Assembly: GCF_001425165.1 (NCBI RefSeq)
Contig: NZ_LMDU01000013.1
Coordinates: 409,315-473,314, forward strand
DNA length: 64,000 bases
Reading direction: 5' to 3'
Source of the DNA: Pelomonas sp. Root405
Lineage (GTDB): Bacteria > Pseudomonadota > Gammaproteobacteria > Burkholderiales > Burkholderiaceae_C
In this document: positions 26,649 through 35,468 of the stretch, one piece after another
Layout: the number at the start of each line of letters is the position of its first letter
Numbering within the stretch: the stretch's first letter is position 1
Made by a program: the position numbers and the translations under genes
The notes under the pieces: model-generated
The model's input: the letters and a program-made list of their open reading frames with translations, nothing else
Database searches by the model: none
What the model was told of the DNA's origin: nothing

Positions 26649-28088
26649 ATGTTCAAGAACCTCATCAACGGCGAATGGCTGGACGGCCATGCCGTCTCCC
26701 GCAACATCAATCCCTCCGACACGCGCGACCTGGTTGGCGAGTACGCCCAGGCCGATGCGGCGCAGGCCGACCTGGCTATCGCTGCCGCAAGCGCCGCCTT
26801 TCCGGCCTGGAGCCTGTCTACGCCGCAGCAGCGCTTCGACATCCTGGATGCCGTTGGCACCGAAATCCTGGCCCGCCGCGCCGAGCTGGGCGACTTGCTG
26901 GCTCGCGAGGAAGGCAAGACCCTGCCCGAAGCCATCGGCGAGGTCGCTCGCGCCGGCTACATCTTTAAGTTTTTTGCCGGCGAGGCGCTGCGGCCGGGCG
27001 GTGAAACCATGCCCTCGGTGCGCCCCGGCGTTGGCGTCGAGGTGACGCGCGAGGCCGTCGGCGTCGTCGGCTTGATCACGCCGTGGAACTTCCCCATCGC
27101 GATTCCAGCCTGGAAGATCGCGCCGGCGCTGGCCTGGGGCAATTGCGTCGTCTTCAAGCCGGCCGACCTGGTGCCCGGTTCGGCCTGGGCGCTGGCCGAA
27201 ATCCTGTCGCGCAGCGGCCTGCCGGCCGGCGTGTTCAACCTCGTCATGGGCCGCGGCTCGGTCGTCGGCGAGAAGCTGCTGAACGACGCACGCGTTGCCG
27301 CCGTCAGCTTCACCGGCTCCGTCGCCACGGGGCAGAAGGTGGCTGCCGCCTGCGTCGCCCGCATGGCCAAGTTCCAGCTGGAGATGGGTGGCAAGAACCC
27401 GATGATCGTGCTCGACGATGCCGACTTGAGCGTGGCCGTCAACGCCGCCGTCAACAGCGGCTTCTTCTCCACCGGCCAGCGCTGCACCGCATCGAGCCGC
27501 CTCATCGTCACCGAGGGCATCCATGACCGCTTCATCGCGGCCATGGTCGACAAGATGAAGACGCTGAAGGTGGACGACGCCCGCAAGGCCGGCACCGACA
27601 TCGGCCCCGTCGTCGACGCCAGCCAGCTCGGTCAGGACACCGACTACATCGGCATCGCCAAGGGCGAAGGCGGCAAGCTGGCTCAAGGCGGCGAGCGCAT
27701 CGAGACCAACGCCGCCGGTGCGCCGGGCTTCTACCTGACGCCGGCGCTCATCACCGACACGACGCCCGACATGCGCATTAACCGCGAAGAGGTCTTCGGC
27801 CCAGTGGTGAGCGTGCTGCGCGCCCGTGACTACGAACATGCGCTGGCGCTGAGCAACGACACGCCGTTCGGCCTGGCCGCCGGCATCGCCACGACGTCGC
27901 TGAAGTACGCCACCCATTTCAAGCGTCACTCGCAGGCCGGCATGGTGATGGTCAACCTGCCGACGGCCGGCGTGGACTATCACGTGCCCTTCGGCGGCCG
28001 CAAGGGATCAAGCTACGGCCCGCGCGAGCAGGGCCGCCACGCAGCGGAGTTCTACACAACCGTGAAGACGGCCTACACCCAGGCCTGA
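26649..28088 (+). CDS. Alpha-ketoglutarate semialdehyde dehydrogenase
   Basis: A 479-residue NAD(P)-dependent aldehyde dehydrogenase. The catalytic Cys is in FFSTGQRCTAS, the general base Glu in LEMGGKNPM, and the cofactor site in ITPWNFPIAIPAWKIAPALAWGN and FTGS. Family members next to kdgD oxidise 2,5-dioxopentanoate to 2-oxoglutarate, the last step of oxidative uronate/aldarate degradation; the C-terminal GGRKGSSYGPREQG is typical of this KGSADH group. It starts 12 bp after gudD and ends the operon, abutting the convergent pectate lyase gene with no gap. Confidence 0.93.
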   Translation: MFKNLINGEWLDGHAVSRNINPSDTRDLVGEYAQADAAQADLAIAAASAAFPAWSLSTPQQRFDILDAVGTEILARRAELGDLLAREEGKTLPEAIGEVARAGYIFKFFAGEALRPGGETMPSVRPGVGVEVTREAVGVVGLITPWNFPIAIPAWKIAPALAWGNCVVFKPADLVPGSAWALAEILSRSGLPAGVFNLVMGRGSVVGEKLLNDARVAAVSFTGSVATGQKVAAACVARMAKFQLEMGGKNPMIVLDDADLSVAVNAAVNSGFFSTGQRCTASSRLIVTEGIHDRFIAAMVDKMKTLKVDDARKAGTDIGPVVDASQLGQDTDYIGIAKGEGGKLAQGGERIETNAAGAPGFYLTPALITDTTPDMRINREEVFGPVVSVLRARDYEHALALSNDTPFGLAAGIATTSLKYATHFKRHSQAGMVMVNLPTAGVDYHVPFGGRKGSSYGPREQGRHAAEFYTTVKTAYTQA

Positions 28089-29372
28089 TCAGGACGGCTG
28101 GCCTACACCCCAGCGCTTTGCCCAGGCATCGTAGGCCGCCAGCGTCTGCAGCGGCCAGTTGCCCCACCAGGCATAGCCTCGGCGGCGCTCGGCGCTGACA
28201 CCGTGCACGTCGTCGTGCAGGCTGCGGTCGCGGTCGCCGAACACGGGCTTGAGCGTCACCGGGTCGTAGTAGCGCGACCACAGCGGCCCCGCGCCGGGCT
28301 CCTCGATCAGCCGCTTGCCCTGCACCGCGTCCACCATGACCCAGGCGCGGTCGTGCACGGCCAGTTGCTTCAGCGTGGCGATGCCGGCGCGCACCGCCTC
28401 GATGACGGCCGGTGACGGCTCGGGCAGGCTCATCAGCAGGGCCAGCACCTTGGTGCTTTCGCCGCTGCTCAGCGCCGACGGCTCGTAGTTGCGCGCCGCG
28501 GACGGCGCCTGCGTCAGCGGGTCGTACTGCTGGGCCCAGAGCGTGAGCTTGCCGCCCGCGCGCACCTGCGTGGCCAGCAGCAGCTGCACCGCCCGCGCCT
28601 CGGCGGCGGTGGCCTCGGCGCGCAGCGGCGCCGGTAGCGCGTCCAGCCCGGCCTCGCCGCGCGCGACGGCGCCCATCAGCTCGGCCACCGCCACCAGCGC
28701 GTTGTCGTTCAGCGTGATCGCGTCGTGATAGCCGCCCTGCAGCGGCCACACCTGCGGCCAGCCGCCGCGCGGGTACTGCGCCGCCAGCAGATAGGCCACG
28801 CCGCGCTGCGTCGCCCGGCGCCAGGGCTCGCCGGCCGCGCCCGGGTGTGCAGCGGCCACGCGGGCCAGGAAGCGGATCTCGGTGATGGTGGCGTCGTTGT
28901 CGATGGTGCCGACGAAGTTCCAGGGCGCGTCACTCGCGCCCGCCGGGCTGTTGTCAGCCACAAAGGACTGGCCCGGCTGGCGCGGCGCCATGTTGCGCGG
29001 CTGGTTCTTGCCCCAGCCGCCAGCGGGGGTCTGGTAGCTCAGGATGTTGTGGGCGACCAGCAGCGCGGCGTCGCCGGCATACCACTCTGCTGGCTTGTCC
29101 AGCGGCATGGTGGCCGCGCCGTTGCCGCTGGCGGGCGCGGCGGGCCAAGTCGCCATGCCCTTGCGCTCGGCGGCCAGCGCGGCGCGGTCGGCGGCGCGCT
29201 GCGCGTCGGAGCGGGCCAGGTAGCCCGCCCATGCCGCACGCTCGGCCGCCGGCAGCGCCGCCACGCGCTCCGCCATCAGCGCCTGGGCCGGCGGGATGGT
29301 GCCGATCTGCGCAGCGTAGGTCGACGAGCACAACGCCAGGGCAAGCACAGCAACACGTTTGGCAACAGGCAT
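28089..29372 (-). CDS. Pectate lyase, family PL10
   Basis: A 427-residue secreted protein with a signal peptide (VAVLALALCSSTYA). Its (alpha/alpha) toroid signatures are those of PL10 pectate lyases: NILSYQTPAGGWGKN, FVGTIDNDATITEIRFLA, AAQYPRGGWPQVWPLQGGYHDAITLNDNA, RYYDPVTLKPVFGDRDRSLHDDV and RGYAWWGNWP. It cleaves polygalacturonate by beta-elimination. The ATG chosen starts the signal peptide; the frame is open further upstream, opposite the neighbouring gene, but without coding features. It is convergent with and touches the aldarate operon. Galacturonate from pectin can become galactarate by uronate dehydrogenase, which would explain the association, but no udh gene is in the window. Confidence 0.9.
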   Translation of the reverse strand: MPVAKRVAVLALALCSSTYAAQIGTIPPAQALMAERVAALPAAERAAWAGYLARSDAQRAADRAALAAERKGMATWPAAPASGNGAATMPLDKPAEWYAGDAALLVAHNILSYQTPAGGWGKNQPRNMAPRQPGQSFVADNSPAGASDAPWNFVGTIDNDATITEIRFLARVAAAHPGAAGEPWRRATQRGVAYLLAAQYPRGGWPQVWPLQGGYHDAITLNDNALVAVAELMGAVARGEAGLDALPAPLRAEATAAEARAVQLLLATQVRAGGKLTLWAQQYDPLTQAPSAARNYEPSALSSGESTKVLALLMSLPEPSPAVIEAVRAGIATLKQLAVHDRAWVMVDAVQGKRLIEEPGAGPLWSRYYDPVTLKPVFGDRDRSLHDDVHGVSAERRRGYAWWGNWPLQTLAAYDAWAKRWGVGQPS

Positions 29373-29465
29373 GAGGGGCAACGAAGTTGGGGGTGGCGGC
29401 AATCTACAGGCTGCCGCCCGCCGCGACCGCGCTAATCTGCCGACGCTCACACAGTTGATCGACAC

Positions 29466-30851
29466 ATGATTCATCGCGCGCGTTTCACCTGGCAGGTCGC
29501 GCTGATCGCCCTGCTGACCCTGGCCGGCTGCGCCACGCCACCGCCGCCCGCCCCGCCACCGCCGGTCGGCCTGCAGCAGGCCTGGGTGCAGGCCGTCTCC
29601 GGCCCCGGTTGGGCCGTGCGCGCGCTGACCGACGAGGTCTGCCCCACACTGCGCTGGGGTGACAGCACCGTGCCGATGCAGCAGCGCAGCGCACCCGGCG
29701 ACGAGGCGCCCCCGCCCGGCAACACCCAGCCCGAGCGCAAACCCACCCGCTTCACGCTGCGCGCCTGCGAAGCGCCCTGGCCTGCGGGCGCGGCCAGCGT
29801 GCAAGTCGGCCACCTGACGCTGCACGCCCCCAAGGCCGAGCTGCGCCGCATCGTCGTCATCGGCGACACCGGTTGCCGGCTCAAGGCCTCGGAGCGTGAC
29901 TTCCAGCCCTGCAACGACGCGTTTGGCTGGCCCTTCCCGCGCGTGTTGGCGCGCGCACTGGCGCTCAAGCCTGACTTGGTCGTGCATGTGGGCGACTATC
30001 ACTACCGCGAAAGCCCCTGCCCGACCGGCATGGCGAGCTGCGCGGGCAGCCCCTGGGGCTACGGGGACGACGCCTGGCAGGCGGATTTATTCCGGCCGGC
30101 CGGGACCCTGCTGGCTGCCGCGCCCTGGGTGTTCGTGCGTGGCAATCACGAGGCCTGCTCGCGCGCCGGCCAGGGCTGGCTGCGCTATCTGGATGCGGAG
30201 GCCGGCCCGGCCCGCGTCTGCCAGCCCGAACTCGCGCCCGGCGATTTCAACAACGGCGACTTCACTGAGCCCTTCACGGTGCCGCTGTCGCCTCGCAGCC
30301 AGCTCATCGTCTTCGATTCATCGGCGGTCGGCAGCCGAACGCCAGCCAGAAATTCACCCGCCTGGGCGCGCTGGCGCCAGCAGCTCGACCGCGTGGCCGA
30401 TTTGGCCCAAGGCCGCATCCAGAGCCTGTTCGCCAGCCATCACCCCAGCTTGGCCTTCGGCCCCAGCCTGACGGGGGCGCCGCGCAAGGCATCGTCTGGC
30501 CTGACACCGCTGCTGCAGGACGCGACGCCGGGCCGCCTGTTCCCGCCGGGGGTGCAGGCCACGCTGCACGGACATCTGCACATCCACCAGGTGCTCGGTT
30601 TCGCGAGCAATCAGCCAGCCAGCCTGGTGATAGGCAATGGCGGCTCGGCCGCATCGGGCCGCATCAACGCGGCGGCTGCGCTGAAGGCCGAGCTGCTGCC
30701 CGGCGTCAGCCTGGAAACATTTCAAAGTCACACCGATTTCGGCCTGTCGCTGCTGACCGCAACGCCCGAAGGCTGGCAGTTGCAGGCCTTCAATGCGCTG
30801 GGCCAGCCGCTGGCCACCTGCAGGCTGGCCGGGCAGAAGCTGAGCTGTTGA
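29466..30851 (+). CDS. Metallophosphoesterase lipoprotein
   Basis: A 461-residue protein with a lipobox (LLTLAGC) and a proline-rich linker, so it is probably anchored to a membrane facing the periplasm. All five calcineurin-like metal motifs are present: IGDTGCR (about residue 137), HVGDYHYRE, VRGNHEAC, ASHHPS and LHGHLHIHQ. The extra insert around PCPTGMASCAGSPWGYGDDAW, with paired cysteines, is typical of a secreted subgroup. The substrate is unknown (a phosphate mono- or diester). It is divergent from the pectate lyase and stands alone before ctpA. Confidence 0.87.
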   Translation: MIHRARFTWQVALIALLTLAGCATPPPPAPPPPVGLQQAWVQAVSGPGWAVRALTDEVCPTLRWGDSTVPMQQRSAPGDEAPPPGNTQPERKPTRFTLRACEAPWPAGAASVQVGHLTLHAPKAELRRIVVIGDTGCRLKASERDFQPCNDAFGWPFPRVLARALALKPDLVVHVGDYHYRESPCPTGMASCAGSPWGYGDDAWQADLFRPAGTLLAAAPWVFVRGNHEACSRAGQGWLRYLDAEAGPARVCQPELAPGDFNNGDFTEPFTVPLSPRSQLIVFDSSAVGSRTPARNSPAWARWRQQLDRVADLAQGRIQSLFASHHPSLAFGPSLTGAPRKASSGLTPLLQDATPGRLFPPGVQATLHGHLHIHQVLGFASNQPASLVIGNGGSAASGRINAAAALKAELLPGVSLETFQSHTDFGLSLLTATPEGWQLQAFNALGQPLATCRLAGQKLSC

Positions 30852-31034
30852 GGAAGCACGCCTGGTAACGACTGACTTTCGTCACGTAGGCCAACGCGCA
30901 TTTCGTCACTGCACGCTGGATTTGAAGGGTTTCCGCAGGGTAAATGGGCCCGGATTTCTAGGGGGGCCGGGCTACACTTGGCCTCACCTGTCCAGCTGTT
31001 TAGGCAGGATCACGTTGATAGAGGACTCGGCTTC

Positions 31035-32468
31035 ATGAGCTCCAAGTTGAAAGTCGCTGGTTGGGTTGCCCTCGGTTGCGTTGCAGGCGCGCTCACCACG
31101 ATGCAGTTGCAGGCCAACGCCCGCAGCAGCCTCTCCCCGCTGCCGTTGGACGAAATGCAGCAGCTCGCTGCCGTCTTCGGGCTCGTCAAGGCTGAATATG
31201 TCGAGGCCGTCGACGAGAAGAAGCTGATCAACGACGCCATCGCCGGCATGGTCTCCGGGCTCGACCCGCACTCCCAGTTCTTCGACAAGAAGACTTTCAA
31301 GGAATTCCGTGAAGGCACGTCCGGCAAGTTCGTCGGCGTCGGCATCGAGATCGGCATGGAAGACGGCTTGGTCAAGATCGTCTCCCCCATCGAAGGCTCG
31401 CCCGCCTTCCGCGCCGGCCTCAAGAGCGGCGACCTCATCAGCCGCATCGATGACTCCGCCGTGCGCGGCCTGAGCATCGAGCAGGCTGTCAAGAAGATGC
31501 GTGGCGACCCGGCCACCAAGGTCAGCCTGACCATCTATCGCAAAGCCGAGAACCGGACCTTCCCGGTGACCATCGTCCGCGAGGAGATCAAGGTCCAGAG
31601 CGTGCGCGCCAAGGTGCTGGAGCCGGGCTATGCCTGGATCCGCGTCAGCCAGTTCCAGGATCGCACGGTCGAAGACTTTGCCAAGAAGCTCGAAGAAATC
31701 TACAAGCAAGAGCCCCAGCTCAAGGGCCTGGTGCTCGATCTGCGCAACGATCCGGGCGGCCTGCTGGAGGCGTCCGTCGCCGTCTCAGCTGCCTTCCTGC
31801 CCAAGGACGTCGAGGTTGTGTCGACCAACGGCCAGATCGCCGAGTCCAAGGCCAGCTACAAGGCCACGCCGGACGACTATCGCCGCCGCGGTGGCGACGA
31901 CCCGTTGAAGCGCCTGCCGGCTGCGCTGAAGACCGTGCCCCTGGTGGTGCTGGTCAACGAAGGCTCAGCCAGCGCGAGCGAAATCGTCGCCGGCGCCCTG
32001 CAGGACCACAAGCGCGCCACCGTCATGGGCGCCCAGACCTTCGGAAAGGGCTCGGTGCAGACCGTGCGCCAGCTCGGCCCCGAGACGGCGCTGAAGATCA
32101 CCACGGCCCGTTACTACACACCGGCCGGCCGCGCCATCCAGGCCAAGGGCATCACGCCCGACGTCATGCTGGACGAAACCGCCGAGGGCAATGTCTTCGC
32201 CGCGCTGCGCATGCGCGAGGCCGACCTGGAAAAGCACCTGAACAACGGTCCGGAAGACAACGAAGAACGCCAGAAGGCCCGCGAGGAAGCCCGCGCCAAG
32301 CTTGAAGCCGAGTACGCCAAGCGCGCCGAGCCGCCCAAGCCGCTGCCTGAGTTCGGCTCGGCCGAAGACTTCCCGCTGGTGCAGGCACTGAACCAGCTCA
32401 AGGGCCAGCCAGTGATTGCGTCCAAGGCGCCGCTGGAACGCAAGGCCGAAGCCAAGACCACGGAATAA
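31035..32468 (+). CDS. ctpA: C-terminal processing peptidase, S41A
   Basis: A 477-residue periplasmic carboxyl-terminal protease. A signal-anchor (residues about 7-25) precedes an N-terminal helical part, a PDZ domain (about 85-165; GVGIEIGMEDGLVKIVSPIEGSPA, AGLKSGDLI) and the S41 core with VLDLRNDPGGLL, the serine motif NEGSASASE and the lysine motif FGKGSVQT. Ser/Lys-dyad enzymes of this kind trim or degrade envelope proteins. GAGG lies about ten bases before the ATG; an in-frame start 57 bp earlier lacks coding character. It is monocistronic, ending at a strong terminator. Confidence 0.94.
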   Translation: MSSKLKVAGWVALGCVAGALTTMQLQANARSSLSPLPLDEMQQLAAVFGLVKAEYVEAVDEKKLINDAIAGMVSGLDPHSQFFDKKTFKEFREGTSGKFVGVGIEIGMEDGLVKIVSPIEGSPAFRAGLKSGDLISRIDDSAVRGLSIEQAVKKMRGDPATKVSLTIYRKAENRTFPVTIVREEIKVQSVRAKVLEPGYAWIRVSQFQDRTVEDFAKKLEEIYKQEPQLKGLVLDLRNDPGGLLEASVAVSAAFLPKDVEVVSTNGQIAESKASYKATPDDYRRRGGDDPLKRLPAALKTVPLVVLVNEGSASASEIVAGALQDHKRATVMGAQTFGKGSVQTVRQLGPETALKITTARYYTPAGRAIQAKGITPDVMLDETAEGNVFAALRMREADLEKHLNNGPEDNEERQKAREEARAKLEAEYAKRAEPPKPLPEFGSAEDFPLVQALNQLKGQPVIASKAPLERKAEAKTTE

Positions 32469-32500
32469 GAACAATAAGCTCCTGACTATGTTTCAAGCAC

Positions 32501-32530
32501 CGGGCCTCGCAAGAGGCCCGTTTTTTTTTT
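32501..32530 (+). terminator. Rho-independent terminator of ctpA
   Basis: CGGGCCTC-GCAA-GAGGCCCG forms a perfect eight-bp stem with a GCAA tetraloop, followed by ten T. The T-run overlaps the TAA stop codon (32529-32531) of the convergent MFS gene. On the minus strand no T-run follows, so it acts on ctpA only. Confidence 0.93.
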
Positions 32531-33692
32531 AGCGGCGCCGGGTGATGCGCCAGGCGGCGAGTGCCGCCGCCGCGCCGAGCACGGGCACGGCACGCCAGCC
32601 AAAGGCCGCCAGCAGCGTTGAGCCGAATGCCGCGCCGCTGGCCATGCCGACGAACATCACGCTGACCAGCACGGCGTTGAGCCGGCTGCGTGACGCCGGG
32701 TCCAGGCTGTAGATGACGCTCTGGTGAGAGATCAGCGCCGCCTGCACGCCCAGGTCGAACACGATCGCCACGGCCACCAACAGCCACAGCGAGGCCGGCG
32801 CCAGCGCCTGTACGGCAAAGGCGATGAAGACCAGCAAGGCGCCGATGCGGATGACCGCATGCGGCCCGCGCCTGTCGGCCATGCCGCCGGCCAGCGGCGC
32901 CACCAGCGCGCCAGCCGCGCCGGCCAGCCCAAAGGCGCCCGCCACGGCGCTACCCTGTCCAAACTCCGGCCCGGCCAGCACCAGCGCCAACGTGGACCAG
33001 AACGCGCTGAACGCCACGCTAAGCAGACCCTGCGCCAATGCCGCGCGGCGCAGCGGTGCGTGCTGGATCCACAGCCGCGCCATGGATGCCAGCAATGCAC
33101 CGTAGCTGAGCTGTGTCGCCGGCACGAAACGCGGCAGCGACCACCAAAGCAGCGGGATCAGCAGCGCAACCGCCACGGCCGCTGCCGCATAGACGGCCCG
33201 CCAGCCCGCCCACGCCGCCACCGAGCCGGCCGCCACGCGCGACAGCAGGATGCCCAGCAGCAGCCCCGTCATCACCTGCCCCACGCGCTTGCCGCGTTCC
33301 GCCTCTGGCGCCAGCGTGGCCGCGGCAGGCACCAGGTCCTGCGCGAGCGTGGCCATCAGGCCGATGGCCACGCTGGCGACGCACAAGGACGCGAAGCCCG
33401 GCGCCATGGCCGCAAAGGCCAGCGCCGCGACGAGGGCGGCCGCCTTGATGACGATGATGCGGCGGCGGTCGTACCGATCGCCCAGCGGCGACAGCAGCAG
33501 GATGGCCGCGGCATAACCGAGCTGGGTCAGCGTGGGCAGCAGCCCGATGGTGGCGGTTCCGACGCCGAACTGGTCGGACAACAGGCCCAGCAGCGGCTGC
33601 ACGTAATAGATGGACGCGACGGCGAGGCCCGTAGCTGTGGCGAGCAGCAGCGTCTGCGCGGAGCCGTGCCGGGTCGTGGTGGGTGGCTGCAT
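32529..33692 (-). CDS. MFS transporter, drug:H+ antiporter type
   Basis: A 387-residue inner-membrane protein with about twelve hydrophobic segments. The N-terminal TATGLAVASIYYVQPLL and the loop-2/3 motif SPLGDRYDRRR are typical of the AraJ/YnfM-like DHA1 group of efflux carriers; the second-half loop reads GGMADRRGP. Substrate unknown. The ATG begins MQPPTTTRHG; an open stretch before it is not convincing. It is divergent from moeB with an 83-bp gap and convergent with ctpA, so it is probably a single-gene unit. No regulator of its own is adjacent. Confidence 0.88.
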   Translation of the reverse strand: MQPPTTTRHGSAQTLLLATATGLAVASIYYVQPLLGLLSDQFGVGTATIGLLPTLTQLGYAAAILLLSPLGDRYDRRRIIVIKAAALVAALAFAAMAPGFASLCVASVAIGLMATLAQDLVPAAATLAPEAERGKRVGQVMTGLLLGILLSRVAAGSVAAWAGWRAVYAAAAVAVALLIPLLWWSLPRFVPATQLSYGALLASMARLWIQHAPLRRAALAQGLLSVAFSAFWSTLALVLAGPEFGQGSAVAGAFGLAGAAGALVAPLAGGMADRRGPHAVIRIGALLVFIAFAVQALAPASLWLLVAVAIVFDLGVQAALISHQSVIYSLDPASRSRLNAVLVSVMFVGMASGAAFGSTLLAAFGWRAVPVLGAAAALAAWRITRRR

Positions 33693-33775
33693 GCGCGCCA
33701 GTGTCGGCGCCGCCGCAAGCCTTTGCCGGGCGCGGGCTTGTACCTGCACCCTGACCGTGCCGCTATCCTGACGCA

Positions 33776-34525
33776 ATGACCGACGACGACCTGCTGCGCT
33801 ATTCGCGCCATCTGCTCCTCGACGACATCGGCATCGAAGGCCAGCAGCGCCTGCTGGATGCCAAGGCGCTGGTGATCGGCGCCGGCGGCCTGGGCTCGCC
33901 GGTGGCGCTCTACCTGGCGTCCGCGGGCGTGGGCCGCATCACGCTGGTGGACCACGACACCGTGTCGCTGACCAACCTGCAGCGCCAGATCGCCCACGAC
34001 ATGAGCAGCCTGGACCAGCCCAAGGTCGACTCAGCCGCGGCGCGCATGGCCGCACTCAACCCTGGCGTGCAGGTGCGCGCGCTGGCCGAGAAGGCCGACG
34101 CCGCCCTGTTGGATGCCGAGGTGCCCCGCGTGGACGTCGTGATCGACTGCACCGACAACTTCGCCACCCGCCACCTCGTCAATGCCGCCTGCGTGCGTCA
34201 CGCCAAACCGTTGGTTTCGGGCGCTGCCGCCGGGTTCGACGGCCAGATCAGCGTCTATGACAGCCGCTCACGCGAGTTGCCCTGCTACGCCTGCCTGTTC
34301 CCACCCGAGTCGGGTTTCGAGGACGTGGCCTGCTCGACCATGGGTGTGTTCGCGCCGCTGGTGGGCATCATCGGCAGCATGCAGGCCGCCGAGGCGTTGA
34401 AGCTGCTGGCCGGCGTGGGCGAGCCGCTTGCCGGCCGGCTGCTGATGCTGGACGGTCGCCGCATGCAGTGGAGCGAGATCGCCATGCAGCGAGACCTGGA
34501 GTGCTCGGTCTGCAGCGGTGGATGA
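33776..34525 (+). CDS. moeB: Molybdopterin-synthase adenylyltransferase
   Basis: A 249-residue E1-like ThiF/MoeB/HesA-family enzyme that adenylates the C-terminal glycine of MoaD (or of ThiS). The ATP-binding GAGGLGSPVALYLASAGVG is at about residues 36-54, followed by DHDTVSLTNLQRQ. The zinc site is two pairs, Cys170/Cys173 (CYAC) and Cys243/Cys246 (CSVC), and a cysteine lies in VACSTMGVFAP. Length equals E. coli MoeB. The name is a family call, as no moa/moe genes are adjacent and ThiF-like use is possible. Confidence 0.9.
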   Translation: MTDDDLLRYSRHLLLDDIGIEGQQRLLDAKALVIGAGGLGSPVALYLASAGVGRITLVDHDTVSLTNLQRQIAHDMSSLDQPKVDSAAARMAALNPGVQVRALAEKADAALLDAEVPRVDVVIDCTDNFATRHLVNAACVRHAKPLVSGAAAGFDGQISVYDSRSRELPCYACLFPPESGFEDVACSTMGVFAPLVGIIGSMQAAEALKLLAGVGEPLAGRLLMLDGRRMQWSEIAMQRDLECSVCSGG

Positions 34526-34592
34526 AATCCCGCGGGGCCGCAGCATTGCGGCACAAAATTCGGCACTGACCTGCCCACAATCGCCCCCGCCC

Positions 34593-35468
34593 ATGAAGCC
34601 CACCGACGTCCCGACGCGCAACTTCCCGACAGCCAAGGAAGAAGTCCGCACGCTGCAGCCCCACCCCGAGTACGACCAGCCCGGCAGCGCCTACCAGCTC
34701 GCGTTCGCCGACGACACCTTCCTGTTGCGCCAGGACATGCGCCACGTGCGCATGCAGCTGGAGCTGATGAAGCCCGAGGTCATGCAGAACGAGCAGGGCG
34801 TCAAGTCGACCATCGTCATCTTCGGCAGCGCGCGCATCCTGTCGGCCGAGGCCGCCCAGGCGCTGTTGACCGTGGCCGAGGACCGCGGCGACGAGGCCGG
34901 CGCCGTCAAGGCGCGCCGCCAGCTGGCCATGAGCCGCTACTACGAGGAGGCGCGCCGCTTCGCGCAGATCGTGACCAGCGCATGCTCAGAGCGCAGCCAG
35001 CCCATCGTCATCGCCACCGGCGGCGGCCCCGGCATCATGGAAGCCGGCAACCGCGGCGCCTACGAGGTGGGCGGCAAGAGCGTCGGCCTGAACATCGTGC
35101 TGCCACACGAGCAGTACCCCAACCCCTACATCACGCCGGAACTGTGCTTTCGTTTCCACTACTTCGGCCTGCGCAAGATGCACTTCCTGATGCGCGCCAT
35201 CGCGCTGGTGTGCTTTCCTGGCGGCTTCGGCACGCTGGATGAGCTGTTCGAAAGCCTGACGCTGATCCAGACCAAGAAGAGCCGCCCCCGCCCCATCCTG
35301 CTGTTCGGGCGCGAGTTCTGGACCAAGCTGATCAACATCGAGCTGCTGCTGGAGACGGGAATGATCAGCCCCGGCGACGAAAAGCTCTTCCACTACGTCG
35401 AGACGGCCGAAGAGGCATGGGCCGTGCTCCAAGGCGAACCCGAACTTTCAATCGTTCCCGCACCATGA
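34593..35468 (+). CDS. LOG family protein (TIGR00730-like nucleotide phosphoribohydrolase)
   Basis: A 291-residue protein of the LOG/'lysine decarboxylase' family, which hydrolyses nucleoside 5'-monophosphates (cytokinin-nucleotide activation or purine nucleotide turnover). The two hallmarks are ATGGGPGIMEAGNRGA and CFPGGFGTLDELFE (PGGxGTxxE). An N-terminal extension of about 70 residues before TIVIFGSAR is charged and polar. The ATG chosen starts MKPTDVPT; the ribosome site is weak. Its stop overlaps the arginase start as ATGA, so the two are co-translated. It should not be annotated as a decarboxylase. Confidence 0.88.
   Translation: MKPTDVPTRNFPTAKEEVRTLQPHPEYDQPGSAYQLAFADDTFLLRQDMRHVRMQLELMKPEVMQNEQGVKSTIVIFGSARILSAEAAQALLTVAEDRGDEAGAVKARRQLAMSRYYEEARRFAQIVTSACSERSQPIVIATGGGPGIMEAGNRGAYEVGGKSVGLNIVLPHEQYPNPYITPELCFRFHYFGLRKMHFLMRAIALVCFPGGFGTLDELFESLTLIQTKKSRPRPILLFGREFWTKLINIELLLETGMISPGDEKLFHYVETAEEAWAVLQGEPELSIVPAP

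Noticed and set aside
34593..35468. Annotation of the LOG-family protein as a lysine decarboxylase
   Set aside because: The PGGxGTxxE motif defines phosphoribohydrolases of the LOG family; no pyridoxal-phosphate site is present.
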